Shown here piece by piece: positions 9,202 to 18,054 of a stretch of DNA of 64,000 nt. Each line of letters starts with the position of its first letter. Positions within the stretch are counted from its first letter, which is position 1. The notes beneath the pieces are model-generated. The model made no database searches, was not told where the DNA came from, and saw only the letters and a program-made list of their open reading frames with translations. Origin of the DNA: Darwinimomas sp963643215 (GTDB lineage Bacteria; Bacillota; Clostridia; Lachnospirales; Lachnospiraceae); the NCBI GenBank assembly GCA_963643215.1, contig CAVIJY010000003.1:6545-70544 (forward strand), read 5' to 3'. A program made the translations under genes and the position numbers.

Positions 9202-10551
9202 TCACAGATTCATGACGCATTCCTTGAAGATGCGTCCCCTTTCTTCATAATTCTTGAACATACCCCAGCTGGCGCAGGCCGGTGACAGAAGCACACAATC
9301 CCCCATATCAGCATAAGAGTATGCCGTCTTGACAGCCTCCTCCATATCATCAACAAATACTATGTTCTGAAAGCCGTGAGCTCTGGCGCAGCGATCTATC
9401 GCCTCCCGGGTCTGTCCCATCAGTATCAGCTCCTTGACTCTTCCGTCAAATGCCTCTATCCACTCATCATATTCCGAATGCTTGTCATATCCTCCGGCTA
9501 TGAGAACTATCCTGCCCGGCATGCTCTGGATGGCCTTTATGGCCGCGTCCGGATTGGTTCCCTTTGAATCATTGTAAAACTTTATTCCGCCTCTGTTCCG
9601 CACAAATTCTATCCTGTGCTCCACAGCCTTGAACTCGCGAAGTCCCTCTCTGATCGAATCAAGCTCCACACCGCAGCACAGTGCCATGGCGATGGCTGCC
9701 ATAGCATTTTCATGGTTATGCGTACCGAGGATCTGCAGCTCGTCGACATTCAGTACTTTTGTCTCCTCGCCGCCTTTTTTCAGGATAATATCCCGCCCGC
9801 GCAGGAATATTCCCTCGTCCAGCTCATGAGCACTCGAAAAGAATATCACTTTGGGCTCTATACCACTCTCACCAAACTCGCGAAGCACCGGATCCTCGTA
9901 ATTGAGTATGCAGTAATCCTCCTTCGTCTGATTGGATGTGATATCCTCCTTGACACGGATATACTCCTCCATCGTATGGTGACGGTTCAGATGATCCGGA
10001 GTGATATTCAGTATCGCGCTTACATGCGGATGAAAGTCGGTGATTGTCTCCAGCTGAAAGCTCGAAACCTCAAGCACCGTCATCGAATCCTCTGTACTCA
10101 TGAGTGCCGTCTCCGTATACGGAAGGCCTATATTGCCGACTACAAATGTCTGCGGGTATTTCTTTTTAAGCAGCTCTCCGGTCAGTGTGGTTGTGGTCGT
10201 CTTGCCGTTTGTCCCGGTTATGGCAACCACCTGCCCTTTGTCCTTTGAAAATGCAAGCTGTATCTCGCTCCAGACGGCCACCCCGCAATCGTCCAGCACG
10301 CCTACAAAGTCTGCATCAAGAGGTATGCCGGGGCTTATGATACACAGCGTGATGTCCTTCAGATCCGATGGCTGCAGCTTGCCGAGCACCACCTTGACAT
10401 CTTTGTCATCATCAAAGTTTTGTCTGATCGTGCTCTCGTTCAGATCCGCATTGCTGTCATATAAGAGCACTGCTCCTCCAAGCTTGAGGAGCATCCTGCT
10501 CGCCGCTATTCCGCTTTTTCCGGCTCCCGCCACCATCACTCTTTCTGCCAT
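9202..10551 (-). CDS. murD: UDP-N-acetylmuramoylalanine--D-glutamate ligase MurD
   Basis: 449 aa, usual length. The Mur ligase ATP-binding loop GTNGKTTTT is at about residues 112-120; the N-terminal Rossmann domain starts VMVAGAGKSGIAA, and the central TPDHLNRH and NDSKGTNPDA motifs are in place. It adds D-glutamate to UDP-MurNAc-L-alanine in the cytoplasm, using ATP. It sits between mraY and ftsW in the dcw operon. Confidence 0.96.
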   Translation of the reverse strand: MAERVMVAGAGKSGIAASRMLLKLGGAVLLYDSNADLNESTIRQNFDDDKDVKVVLGKLQPSDLKDITLCIISPGIPLDADFVGVLDDCGVAVWSEIQLAFSKDKGQVVAITGTNGKTTTTTLTGELLKKKYPQTFVVGNIGLPYTETALMSTEDSMTVLEVSSFQLETITDFHPHVSAILNITPDHLNRHHTMEEYIRVKEDITSNQTKEDYCILNYEDPVLREFGESGIEPKVIFFSSAHELDEGIFLRGRDIILKKGGEETKVLNVDELQILGTHNHENAMAAIAMALCCGVELDSIREGLREFKAVEHRIEFVRNRGGIKFYNDSKGTNPDAAIKAIQSMPGRIVLIAGGYDKHSEYDEWIEAFDGRVKELILMGQTREAIDRCARAHGFQNIVFVDDMEEAVKTAYSYADMGDCVLLSPACASWGMFKNYEERGRIFKECVMNL

Positions 10552-10569
10552 GTCATATCTCCCTGATCT

Positions 10570-11544
10570 TCACATCATTCTCAGATAAGCCAGCAGCGAG
10601 AGTACCACCGTCACTGCCGTAAATACCGTTACTATCCTCGTCTCGCTCCACCCGCACAACTCAAAATGATGGTGTATCGGAGACATCTTGAATATCCTCT
10701 TCCCGTGGGTCGCCTTAAAGTATGTGACCTGCATGATTACGGAAAGAGCCTCGAAGAAATATACAAATCCCGCAACAAGTATAAAGAGCGGAAGCCTTGT
10801 GACCAGCGCATATGCAGCAACAAAGCCTCCAAGCGCCAGCGATCCGGTATCTCCCATAAACATCTTGGCCGGATATGCATTGAACATGAGAAATGCGCTC
10901 AGCGCCCCTGCTATGGCTCCTGCCGCCGGTGCAACCGGTATGTCCTCCATCACAGCTACCGCCGCAAAGAAAACGGCCACGCCGATGGTTACGCTGCTGC
11001 ACAGCCCGTCCAGTCCGTCCGTGAGATTCACTCCGTTGTCTGTTCCCAGAACGATGATAAATACAGCCGGTATATAAAGGATGCCCAGGCTCAGATAGCT
11101 TCCTGTCTCCATATCTCCGGTAAAGGGTATGAGCATGTCGCTGCCTATCTCCGGATGAATATACAGGTATACGGCAAGCACAGCTGTAACAACAATCTGA
11201 ACCGCCAGCTTCTCCTTTACCTTCAGTCCCTCATTTCTTTTTTTTACTATCTTCAGATAATCATCGGCAAAGCCGATGCATCCGTATGCTGCCATAAACA
11301 GCATGACCGGCACGATCATCGGATATTTTGTAAAAAACGGCAGAGCCGCGATGAGCGTTGCAAGTATGAATGTGATGCCGCCCATGGTCGGAGTTCCGCT
11401 CTTGACCTTGTGCGACTGAGGACCCTCGTCCCTTATATACTGCCCGAACTTCAGCCTGTGAAGCAGCGGCAGACACGGCGGACAGGCGGCTGCGCACAAT
11501 GCAAAGCCTGCCAGGTATGCGATTATCGTATCTTTAAGCATCAT
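10570..11544 (-). CDS. mraY: Phospho-N-acetylmuramoyl-pentapeptide transferase MraY
   Basis: 324 aa multi-pass membrane enzyme. The catalytic aspartate region GFADDYLKI, the NLTDGLDGLC loop, FMGDTGSLALGG and the cytoplasmic SPIHHHFELCGWSE histidine cluster identify it. It transfers phospho-MurNAc-pentapeptide to undecaprenyl phosphate, giving lipid I. Two ATG codons in tandem (11544 and 11541) follow an AAGGGGAA site; either may be used. It lies 6 bp downstream of ftsI. Confidence 0.96.
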   Translation of the reverse strand: MMLKDTIIAYLAGFALCAAACPPCLPLLHRLKFGQYIRDEGPQSHKVKSGTPTMGGITFILATLIAALPFFTKYPMIVPVMLFMAAYGCIGFADDYLKIVKKRNEGLKVKEKLAVQIVVTAVLAVYLYIHPEIGSDMLIPFTGDMETGSYLSLGILYIPAVFIIVLGTDNGVNLTDGLDGLCSSVTIGVAVFFAAVAVMEDIPVAPAAGAIAGALSAFLMFNAYPAKMFMGDTGSLALGGFVAAYALVTRLPLFILVAGFVYFFEALSVIMQVTYFKATHGKRIFKMSPIHHHFELCGWSETRIVTVFTAVTVVLSLLAYLRMM

Positions 11545-11550
11545 TTCCCC

Positions 11551-13866
11551 TTATCGTTCAAGCGTGGGCACCGGTGCAACCTCTATCATCTGCGCTCCCG
11601 GAGGCGCTCCCGGAAGCATCGTATCCACACCGTCCGGGCTTGGAACGGTCTCTACGACCTCCTCCTGATCATACTTTTTCACGGGTGCTTCCTGCTGACC
11701 CGGCGCAGGCTCTGCTGTATCCTGAGGCTTTGCTGTGTCCGGCGGTCTCGATCCTCCGGTATCATGCCCATCCGAGCCATTGCCGGAACCGCCTGCTGAC
11801 GAGCCTCCCGCCGCCGGACTTCCGGATGAGCTGCCGCCGGATGAACTGCCGCCCGATGAACTGCTGCCCGACGAACCGCTGCCTGCAGATGTTCCCGATG
11901 ATGAGCCACCTGCGTTCGAGTTCTGTGAACCTCCCGCAGTCTCAGCGGTCTGCTCGCTTTCCTGTGACGGGCTGATTGCCGTATCTGTGGCCGGCTGTGA
12001 TATCGCCGAGCCGTCTCCTGCCATGCTGTCGTCATCACTGAAGATATTCATATACGGCAGTATGTCGCTTACAATGTTTTTAAATATTCCCGATGCGAAG
12101 GATGAATGTGCCTGATCCTCTGTATTGGGCTCGTCTACAACCACATAGCACAGCACCTGGGGATCATCCGCCGGTGCAAACCCGCAAAATGAAACCAGAT
12201 AGTTTTTAAGCTCACGGGGATATTTCTCCGCTGTACCTGTCTTTCCGCCTACCTTGTACCCCGCGATTCTGGCTGCGGATCCCGTTCCCTCATCCACGGT
12301 TCTTTGAAGAGCTTTCTTTATGAAGCTGCTCGTCTTTGCCGACACTGTCTGAGTTACCTGCTTGGGCTCTATCTCCTCCAGCAGTGAGCCTTCGGAATTG
12401 AGCACCTGCTTCACCACATGCGGCGCATAATATGTGCCTCCGTTTATGACCGAGCAATATGCAGCGGCCATCTGAAGCATCGTACAGTTGTAGTTTTGTC
12501 CGAATGAGTTCGTAGCCAGATCTGTAGGTCCCATATCAGCAGCCTTATATATCAGAGTGCTGGTATCCGGCTCTCCGGGCAGGTCTATGCCGGTTTTGCT
12601 TCCGAACCCGAATATGGACATGAATTCGACAAACTTGTCTGTCCCCAGCCCCGCTGCGATCTGCATCATCACGTCGTTGCAGGACTGCATGAGACCCTCT
12701 TCAACCGTAAGCATCCCGTGTCCCGTTCTATTGCTGCACCTGATCGTCCATCCGCCGACCTCCTGATATCCGTCACACAGATATGTCTCGTTCCCCGTTA
12801 TGCTGCCCTCCTCAAGAGCAGCAGCAACAGTAAATACCTTGGATGTCGATCCCGGCTCAAATGTATCGCTCACGCAGAAGTTCCGCCACACGGTATTCCA
12901 CGCATCTCCCAGCTCCTTGTCCGTCATCGCGTCCAGCTCTTCCTGAGTGTAATACGCGCTGATATCTCTCGGATTGTTCAGATCAAATCTATTGTTCGAG
13001 GCCATGGCAAGCACCTCTCCGCTGTTCGGATCCATCACAATCACCGCCGCGGTCTTGCTTCCCATCTCCTGCTCCCACTGATCGATATACTTCTCAACTA
13101 TAGTCTGTATGTTGACATCTATGGTTGATACGATGGTATTGCCGTCAGATGCCGGCTTTATGACACGCTCAAGATTGGAATCCTCATTCAGATATCCGTA
13201 TTCCCGCCCTGACACGCCGATCAGAGAATCATTGTAATACTGCTCGATGCCCCCGGAGCCCGAATCATTATCTCCATACGAAAAGCCTATCACATTGCAT
13301 GCAAGACTGTTGTTGGGATAGTATCGGCTGTATGACTCCTCAAACCATACCCCGTATACCCGGCGCGTATCTCCGGCCTTCCGATATGCCTCATTGGCCT
13401 TGGCCTTTTCATCCTCAAACCGCTGCTTGTCATCGTATGAAAGCGCCTTCGCATATCGGATATACTGACTGTCAGGACGGGAGAATATGATATTTTTCAG
13501 ATCTGCGCTGTCATATCCGAACACAGAGCTGAGCATCGCAACCGTCGGCTCCAGATAGTCCTCCTGATCGGAATTTATCTGCGACGGATCTATGATCAGA
13601 TTGTATACCTTATTGCTCGTAGCCAGATATGTGCCGTTCCTGTCCAGTATGTCTCCGCGCCTCGCCGGTATCTCTCTGGAATCGTATCTTTGCTGTGACA
13701 GGATCCTCTTGTTGTATTCGACAGAGTTTTCATCCTGTATGGAATACAACACCCCGACAAGGGCAAACAAAGCCAGCGTTATCATTCCCATGGTGATCGC
13801 CAGCTTGCTTGAAATCTGCTCTATAGTTTTTTTGTTATTGTTGTTATTGCTTCGGGATGTCCTCAT
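11551..13866 (-). CDS. ftsI: Division transpeptidase FtsI (class B penicillin-binding protein)
   Basis: 771 aa, longer than usual for FtsI/PBP2B. One membrane anchor at about 29-46, a PBP dimer domain beginning REIPARRGDILDRNG, and a transpeptidase domain with the active serine in GSTSKV (about residue 337) and KTGTAE (about 541). It crosslinks septal peptidoglycan together with FtsW. The catalytic domain ends near 608; the remaining about 160 residues are an unusual Ser/Gly-rich, then Pro-rich low-complexity tail (repeated GGSSSG units at 11820-11900) with no PASTA domain. Its ATG lies 23 bp inside the end of ftsL. Confidence 0.95.
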   Translation of the reverse strand: MRTSRSNNNNNKKTIEQISSKLAITMGMITLALFALVGVLYSIQDENSVEYNKRILSQQRYDSREIPARRGDILDRNGTYLATSNKVYNLIIDPSQINSDQEDYLEPTVAMLSSVFGYDSADLKNIIFSRPDSQYIRYAKALSYDDKQRFEDEKAKANEAYRKAGDTRRVYGVWFEESYSRYYPNNSLACNVIGFSYGDNDSGSGGIEQYYNDSLIGVSGREYGYLNEDSNLERVIKPASDGNTIVSTIDVNIQTIVEKYIDQWEQEMGSKTAAVIVMDPNSGEVLAMASNNRFDLNNPRDISAYYTQEELDAMTDKELGDAWNTVWRNFCVSDTFEPGSTSKVFTVAAALEEGSITGNETYLCDGYQEVGGWTIRCSNRTGHGMLTVEEGLMQSCNDVMMQIAAGLGTDKFVEFMSIFGFGSKTGIDLPGEPDTSTLIYKAADMGPTDLATNSFGQNYNCTMLQMAAAYCSVINGGTYYAPHVVKQVLNSEGSLLEEIEPKQVTQTVSAKTSSFIKKALQRTVDEGTGSAARIAGYKVGGKTGTAEKYPRELKNYLVSFCGFAPADDPQVLCYVVVDEPNTEDQAHSSFASGIFKNIVSDILPYMNIFSDDDSMAGDGSAISQPATDTAISPSQESEQTAETAGGSQNSNAGGSSSGTSAGSGSSGSSSSGGSSSGGSSSGSPAAGGSSAGGSGNGSDGHDTGGSRPPDTAKPQDTAEPAPGQQEAPVKKYDQEEVVETVPSPDGVDTMLPGAPPGAQMIEVAPVPTLER

Positions 13867-14323
13867 ATTGCCTTACATACTCGCTTTCGGTCTTGTCATA
13901 AGTGATAACCTGTTCCTTACTTGCGTAGACCATACCCAGCTCCTTCGTGGCAATCTCATAGACATTTTCGAGATTTACATAAGCATTGATGCGCGTCTCA
14001 AGAGTGTCGTTCTCATTTTTGAGCTTCTCCACCTTGGACTCCATGGACTCTATCCTGCGCATCTTGGATGTTACGGAGGACTGAACTCTCAGATAGTTGC
14101 AGCATATCGCAAGGCAAAATACAGCCGCCACGGAAAGCACAACCAGAGAAAAGCGGTTTATCGTCAGCGCACCGCTCTTGCTCCTGCTTCTGGCGGCATT
14201 TCTCCGTCTCGCCTTCTCATAGCTCTCGAGCCGTTCCTGTGCCGGATCTCGCTGCTCATAGTCTGGGACTTCTCTTACCACAGTGTTGCCGTATATGTAC
14301 TTTCCGTCTCTATACCTGCTCAT
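13844..14323 (-). CDS. ftsL: FtsL-like cell division protein
   Basis: 159 aa with basic cytoplasmic N-terminus (RRRNAARSRSKS, residues 39-50), one membrane segment at about 57-77 and an external coiled coil at about 80-115, ending in a tail with the ATKELGMVYASKEQVI segment common in FtsL/DivIC proteins. Position between rsmH and ftsI is the classical ftsL site. FtsL forms a complex with FtsQ/DivIB and DivIC that activates FtsW-FtsI. Sequence similarity within this family is low, so the name rests on topology and place. Confidence 0.85.
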   Translation of the reverse strand: MSRYRDGKYIYGNTVVREVPDYEQRDPAQERLESYEKARRRNAARSRSKSGALTINRFSLVVLSVAAVFCLAICCNYLRVQSSVTSKMRRIESMESKVEKLKNENDTLETRINAYVNLENVYEIATKELGMVYASKEQVITYDKTESEYVRQYEDIPKQ

Positions 14324-14356
14324 GCTTCCTCCCTTCTATGATTTTCCGCGGTCCCG

Positions 14357-15298
14357 TCAGCCTCTCTCAAACACTCTCAGCTTGGCGCTTGCCGACCTCG
14401 GATTCTCCTCCAGCTCTTCCTTCGACGGAACGATCGGTTTTGCCGTAATCACCCGGCCCCTGCTCACTCTCCCGCATGTGCATACCGGAAAGTTTCTCGG
14501 GCAGATGCAAGGATTCGCGGCTGTTTTAAATATATCCTTTACTATCCGATCCTCCAGTGAGTGAAATGTTATCACTGCCAGTCTTCCGCCGGGATTCAGG
14601 CTGTCTATCATGCCGTCCAGCGATTCCTTCAATACATCCAGCTCCGCATTGAGCTCTATCCGTATTGCCTGAAATGTCCTTTTGGCCGGATTGCCTCCCG
14701 CAGCTCTCATCTTCATCGGTATGGCTTCATGAACGATCTGCGCGAGCCTTCCGGTTGTTGTGATCGGCTCCTTCTCTCTCTCGATGCATATGTGTCTTGC
14801 TATATTTCTGGCGAATCTGTCCTCGCCGTAATCCTGTATGATTCTCGCCAGCTCCTGCTGGCTGTAGGTGTTGACGATATCTGCCGCGGTCATCGGATTG
14901 CGGTTATCCATACGCATATCCAGCGGCGCATCCGATCTGTATGTGAACCCGCGTTCCGGCGTATCCAGCTGGTATGACGAGACCCCAAGATCAAGATATA
15001 TACCGTCAGCCTTTTCTATACCGAGATCCGCAAGAACCGGTCTCATATTCCTGTAATTATCCCTTACGATAGTAACCCTGCAGCGCCCATCATATGCTGA
15101 AAGCCGCTGTCTCGAGGCTTCTATGGCATCAGCATCCTGGTCTATCCCGACCAGCCAGCCCTGCCTTCCGAGCCTTTCGCATACCTGCGATGCATGCCCG
15201 GCGCCGCCAAGTGTTCCGTCCACATATATACCGTCGGGCTTTATGCTGAGAGAATCTATCACCTCGCTGAGCAGCACTGACTTATGTGAGAACCTCAT
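14357..15298 (-). CDS. rsmH: 16S rRNA (cytosine(1402)-N(4))-methyltransferase RsmH
   Basis: 313 aa, standard length for RsmH/MraW. The N-terminal HKSVLLSEVIDSL, the SAM-binding DGTLGGAGHA, the LDLGVSSYQLD segment and the end NPRSASAKLRVFER are all family markers. It methylates C1402 in the decoding centre of 16S rRNA with S-adenosylmethionine. Its ATG overlaps the mraZ stop in an ATGA, so the two are translationally coupled. Confidence 0.97.
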   Translation of the reverse strand: MRFSHKSVLLSEVIDSLSIKPDGIYVDGTLGGAGHASQVCERLGRQGWLVGIDQDADAIEASRQRLSAYDGRCRVTIVRDNYRNMRPVLADLGIEKADGIYLDLGVSSYQLDTPERGFTYRSDAPLDMRMDNRNPMTAADIVNTYSQQELARIIQDYGEDRFARNIARHICIEREKEPITTTGRLAQIVHEAIPMKMRAAGGNPAKRTFQAIRIELNAELDVLKESLDGMIDSLNPGGRLAVITFHSLEDRIVKDIFKTAANPCICPRNFPVCTCGRVSRGRVITAKPIVPSKEELEENPRSASAKLRVFERG

Positions 15299-15729
15299 AT
15301 GACGATACCCGCTCCGTAGAGCTTTTCCGCGGCTTCATCGGCATCCATATCCTGCGCAGCGTTCCACCGCTCTTTGCCCCATATCTCCACATGGTCTATG
15401 TTGCCGATCAGCACGACTTCCTTGTCTATCCCCGCATATGCTCTCAGCGGTGCCGGGATAAGTATTCTGCCGTTGCCGTCTGCCTCCGCCTCGTCGGCTG
15501 AGCCTATCAGCATTCGCCTTACGGTTCTTGCATCGGCCGTCAGCATGGGCATCTGCTCCAGCTTTGCCAGAATGCCCTCCCAGTTCTCCATATCATACAC
15601 ATAGAGACAGTTGTCGAAGCCTTTCGTCACCACAAAGCTGTCGCCGAGCTTTTCACGGAATTTAGAAGGCACGATGATTCGTCCCTTCGCGTCAACCTTG
15701 TTGTTGTACTCTCCCATGAATGTTTTCAT
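15295..15729 (-). CDS. mraZ: Transcriptional regulator MraZ
   Basis: 144 aa from the ATG at 15729 (MKTFMGEY). Two AbrB-like SpoVT/MraZ repeats are visible: MGEYNNKVDAKGRIIVPSKF near the start and ADGNGRILIPAPLR in the second half. MraZ forms a ring and binds direct repeats in front of the dcw operon. The frame is open up to a GTG at 15768, but that would place the start inside the MraZ-box repeats (15749-15788), so the internal ATG is preferred; an even later ATG at 15720 would also preserve the family N-terminus. It is the first gene of the dcw operon. Confidence 0.93.
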   Translation of the reverse strand: MKTFMGEYNNKVDAKGRIIVPSKFREKLGDSFVVTKGFDNCLYVYDMENWEGILAKLEQMPMLTADARTVRRMLIGSADEAEADGNGRILIPAPLRAYAGIDKEVVLIGNIDHVEIWGKERWNAAQDMDADEAAEKLYGAGIVI

Positions 15730-15748
15730 AATCGGCCGGGTTTCGGAT

Positions 15749-15788
15749 ATTCTCCCACTAAAATCCACTTTTCGTCACTTTTTGCCAC
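15749..15788 (-). promoter_or_regulatory. MraZ box: four direct repeats at 10-bp spacing
   Basis: On the minus strand the 40 bp read as four consecutive units GTGGC-AAAAA, GTGAC-GAAAA, GTGGA-TTTTA and GTGGG-AGAAT, i.e. GTGrn repeated with an exact 10-bp period. This is the MraZ operator pattern (AAAGTG-type repeats, one per helical turn). It lies about 20 bp before the mraZ start and covers the predicted transcription start, which fits autorepression. Confidence 0.8.
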
Positions 15789-15789
15789 A

Positions 15790-15818
15790 ATAATATCCCA
15801 CAGACACTAAAAAAGCAA
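15790..15818 (-). promoter_or_regulatory. Promoter of the dcw operon
   Basis: Minus strand: TTGCTT (15813-15818) and TATTAT (15790-15795) with a 17-bp spacer. The -35 falls inside the lgt terminator and the start point would fall in the MraZ box, giving a leader of about 50 nt. Confidence 0.6.
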
Positions 15819-15834
15819 CCCTTTCGGATTGCTT
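15808..15834 (-). terminator. Rho-independent terminator downstream of lgt
   Basis: Minus strand: a 9-bp stem AAGCAATCC / GGGTTGCTT closed by a GAAA tetraloop (one G-U pair), followed by a run of seven T. The G-U pair forms only in the minus-strand RNA, which sets the direction. Confidence 0.85.
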
Positions 15835-15881
15835 GATGTAAGGCTTTTTTCAGGTTTTTGTAAGAGATACAAGATATTGTG

Positions 15882-15916
15882 TATGTGCCCGGACGCCCTG
15901 CACATCCGGGCACATA
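15882..15916. repeat. 12-bp perfect inverted repeat after lgt
   Basis: TATGTGCCCGGA (15882-15893) pairs with TCCGGGCACATA (15905-15916), 11-nt loop, just after the lgt stop codon. No T-run follows directly; it may shield the mRNA 3' end ahead of the true terminator at 15808-15834. Confidence 0.6.
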
Positions 15917-15937
15917 AATGGCTTCCGACAGCAGCCG

Positions 15938-16855
15938 TCACTCCTGCCGCAATGCCTCAGTCTCTCCCAGTCTTCCGTGATAATCCGCGCTGTATGGGAT
16001 CTCTGCTTTTGCCGCGCGCCTGTAACCCTGCCATATCATGACAGCCGCAACAACCGCGCATGCGGCCGCCAGCAGCTGACTTACTCTGATTGCCGTTCCC
16101 GGAATCATCAGCGAATCGGTCCGTATACCCTCAACTGCCGCGCGTATTAGCCCGTAGCCACCTACATAGGTCCAGAAGAGTTCACCCTCGAAACGCTGGT
16201 TTTTTCTGTGATATCTCATATAGGCAAAAAGGCACAGATTCAGCACGGATTCATAGAGAAATGTAGGATGAACCTGTATGTACTGCGTCCCGTTTTCCGT
16301 GATCACATGCGACAGCACATCGGCATTGAGCATATTCCGGCCTACAAGCTCCAGCCTTATGCGCATCGCAAGCAGACTGTCTGTATACGCTCCGAACGCC
16401 TCACAGTTAAAGAAGTTTCCCCATCGTCCCATGATCTGTCCCACCAGAACTCCAGGCATGATCAGATCGCACATTCTCAGAAAGCTTCTTTTTTTCAGCC
16501 TCGTGTACAGGCATATGGCTCCAAGCCCGCCGATCACTCCGCCGTATATTGCCAGTCCGCCTCCTCTGATATTGAATATCTGGATGAGATCATCCTTGTA
16601 CATGTCCCATGAGAACAGCACATAATACGCTCTGGCACATATTATGCCGGAAAGTATTGCTATCAGAAGTGCGTCGGTATATTCATCAGGATCATCGCCG
16701 AGTCTGTACGCGTCGCGGCATACCATCTGTATGCCGATGAGCATGCCCGTCCCTATGATTATTCCGTAAAATGCTATCTCGAAGCCATTGATGCTTATGC
16801 TTCTGCGCAAATGCTCGATTACGATTCCAAGATGCGGAACACTGATATCATACAT
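15938..16855 (-). CDS. lgt: Prolipoprotein diacylglyceryl transferase Lgt
   Basis: 305 aa polytopic membrane enzyme. The Lgt signature region GRWGNFFNCEAFG is near residue 142, and GGLAIYGGVIGG near 99 and the VHPTFLYESVLN segment near 196 are conserved family elements. It transfers diacylglycerol from phosphatidylglycerol to the lipobox Cys of prolipoproteins such as the binding protein encoded at 4664-5614. Shine-Dalgarno is weak. It forms a single-gene unit ending in the terminator in front of mraZ. Confidence 0.95.
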   Translation of the reverse strand: MYDISVPHLGIVIEHLRRSISINGFEIAFYGIIIGTGMLIGIQMVCRDAYRLGDDPDEYTDALLIAILSGIICARAYYVLFSWDMYKDDLIQIFNIRGGGLAIYGGVIGGLGAICLYTRLKKRSFLRMCDLIMPGVLVGQIMGRWGNFFNCEAFGAYTDSLLAMRIRLELVGRNMLNADVLSHVITENGTQYIQVHPTFLYESVLNLCLFAYMRYHRKNQRFEGELFWTYVGGYGLIRAAVEGIRTDSLMIPGTAIRVSQLLAAACAVVAAVMIWQGYRRAAKAEIPYSADYHGRLGETEALRQE

Positions 16856-16884
16856 AGTATTATTCCCGAATATATTTTATTATC

Positions 16885-16901
16885 GCGCCGGTATCCGGCG
16901 C
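16885..16901. terminator. GC-rich hairpin downstream of citC
   Basis: GCGCCGG / CCGGCGC, 7 bp with a 3-nt loop, between citC and lgt on the minus strand. It is followed by AT-rich sequence without a clean T-tract, so it is only a possible terminator. Confidence 0.35.
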
Positions 16902-16976
16902 TGCTGCGGAATTCGAGACCCGGCTGCTGCATCAATCCGTACAGTCAGCATTTCCGGTATCCACCCGCTCCGTGCC

Positions 16977-18020
16977 TCAGTAGTGTACCACATTTTTTTC
17001 CTGCCGTATCGCCTCAAGCACCGGCTCCGCCTGCGGAGACTGAAAATATTCCAGTGTGGTCTCGGGCAGCATGGCCTTCAGAACATCTATGTCGCCGCTC
17101 TGAAGCGCTCTTCGAACAGTCGAGGCACTTATCACGGTATCTCCCGTCCTTTTCCGGTTGACGATGCAGAGCTCTATTCCGCTTTTGGGAAGCTCCTCGC
17201 TCATGACCTCATTGTAGCGTGCCGTAACCAGGCTCGCGGGCTCCTCTCCTGCAAAGCGCTTTGTGATCCCGAGTTCTCCGGCTATCCTCGCAAATATGGC
17301 TGCATCCAGCCTTGCATGAGCCCTGATCGCCGTCTCGTCATCCTTCAGAAAATAGCTGGGAAATGTCGCCTTGCTTATCATATATGGCCCTGATTCGTGG
17401 ATGATCACATTGCCCAGATCGGCAGTTCCCCGCCGGACCAGCTCCATGCGCACATCAAATGGTACCAGTGAGGCATCCTCGCTCAGGACAAACAGATGAA
17501 CCGCGTCGCAGTCCTGCGCCGCAGTCTGAACCAGATAGCGGTGTCCCAGTGTGAACGGATTGGCATTCATGACGACTGCGCCGCAGATCCCTGCCCTGAC
17601 CGTCTTTTTCAGCACCTCCAGATAGTCCGCAAAGCCTCTGCGGCGGTTTTCCATAAAGGACAGCACACCGTCCACCCGGACGATTTCATAGAATCCGAGG
17701 CTTTGGAAAAACTTCGATGCGGAGACCTTTGTATAAACAAACAGATGTGAGTTGCCCCTTCTCACCTGATATTCCACCAGATGAGAGACGATAGCGTTGA
17801 GGATCCCCTCTCCCTGATGATCGGATCTGACCGCAAAGCAGCGCATAGTCTGGCCGAAACAGCTTCCTGTCGCTATCACATTGTCATCACTGTCTACGGC
17901 TGCGCATATATAGTCCAGATTTCTGTCTCTTGTCAGTCCCTCTGATTGAAGCAGCTCATCTACCTGCCCCAGCAGCCTCTTGTTCTTTTCAGAGACATAT
18001 GTGACTGTGTATTCTGACAC
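16977..18020 (-). CDS. citC: [Citrate (pro-3S)-lyase] ligase CitC
   Basis: 347 aa, usual length. An N-terminal GNAT-like acetyltransferase fold (residues 1-140, with RSDHQGEGILNAIVSHL) is followed by a nucleotidyltransferase domain starting NANPFTLGHRYL (about 154-165), the CitC architecture. The enzyme acetylates the prosthetic group of the acyl carrier subunit of citrate lyase with acetate and ATP. No citD, citE, citF, citX or citG lies beside it, which is unusual, since citC normally leads the citrate lyase operon. The partner may be elsewhere, or the protein may have another target. Confidence 0.88.
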   Translation of the reverse strand: MSEYTVTYVSEKNKRLLGQVDELLQSEGLTRDRNLDYICAAVDSDDNVIATGSCFGQTMRCFAVRSDHQGEGILNAIVSHLVEYQVRRGNSHLFVYTKVSASKFFQSLGFYEIVRVDGVLSFMENRRRGFADYLEVLKKTVRAGICGAVVMNANPFTLGHRYLVQTAAQDCDAVHLFVLSEDASLVPFDVRMELVRRGTADLGNVIIHESGPYMISKATFPSYFLKDDETAIRAHARLDAAIFARIAGELGITKRFAGEEPASLVTARYNEVMSEELPKSGIELCIVNRKRTGDTVISASTVRRALQSGDIDVLKAMLPETTLEYFQSPQAEPVLEAIRQEKNVVHY

Positions 18021-18054
18021 GATGTATTCTCCTTTTCATGGCGGTATATCTGTC

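Noticed and set aside
15295..15768. Upstream GTG start for mraZ at 15768
   Set aside because: It would lie within the MraZ-box repeats and adds residues absent from the family N-terminus.
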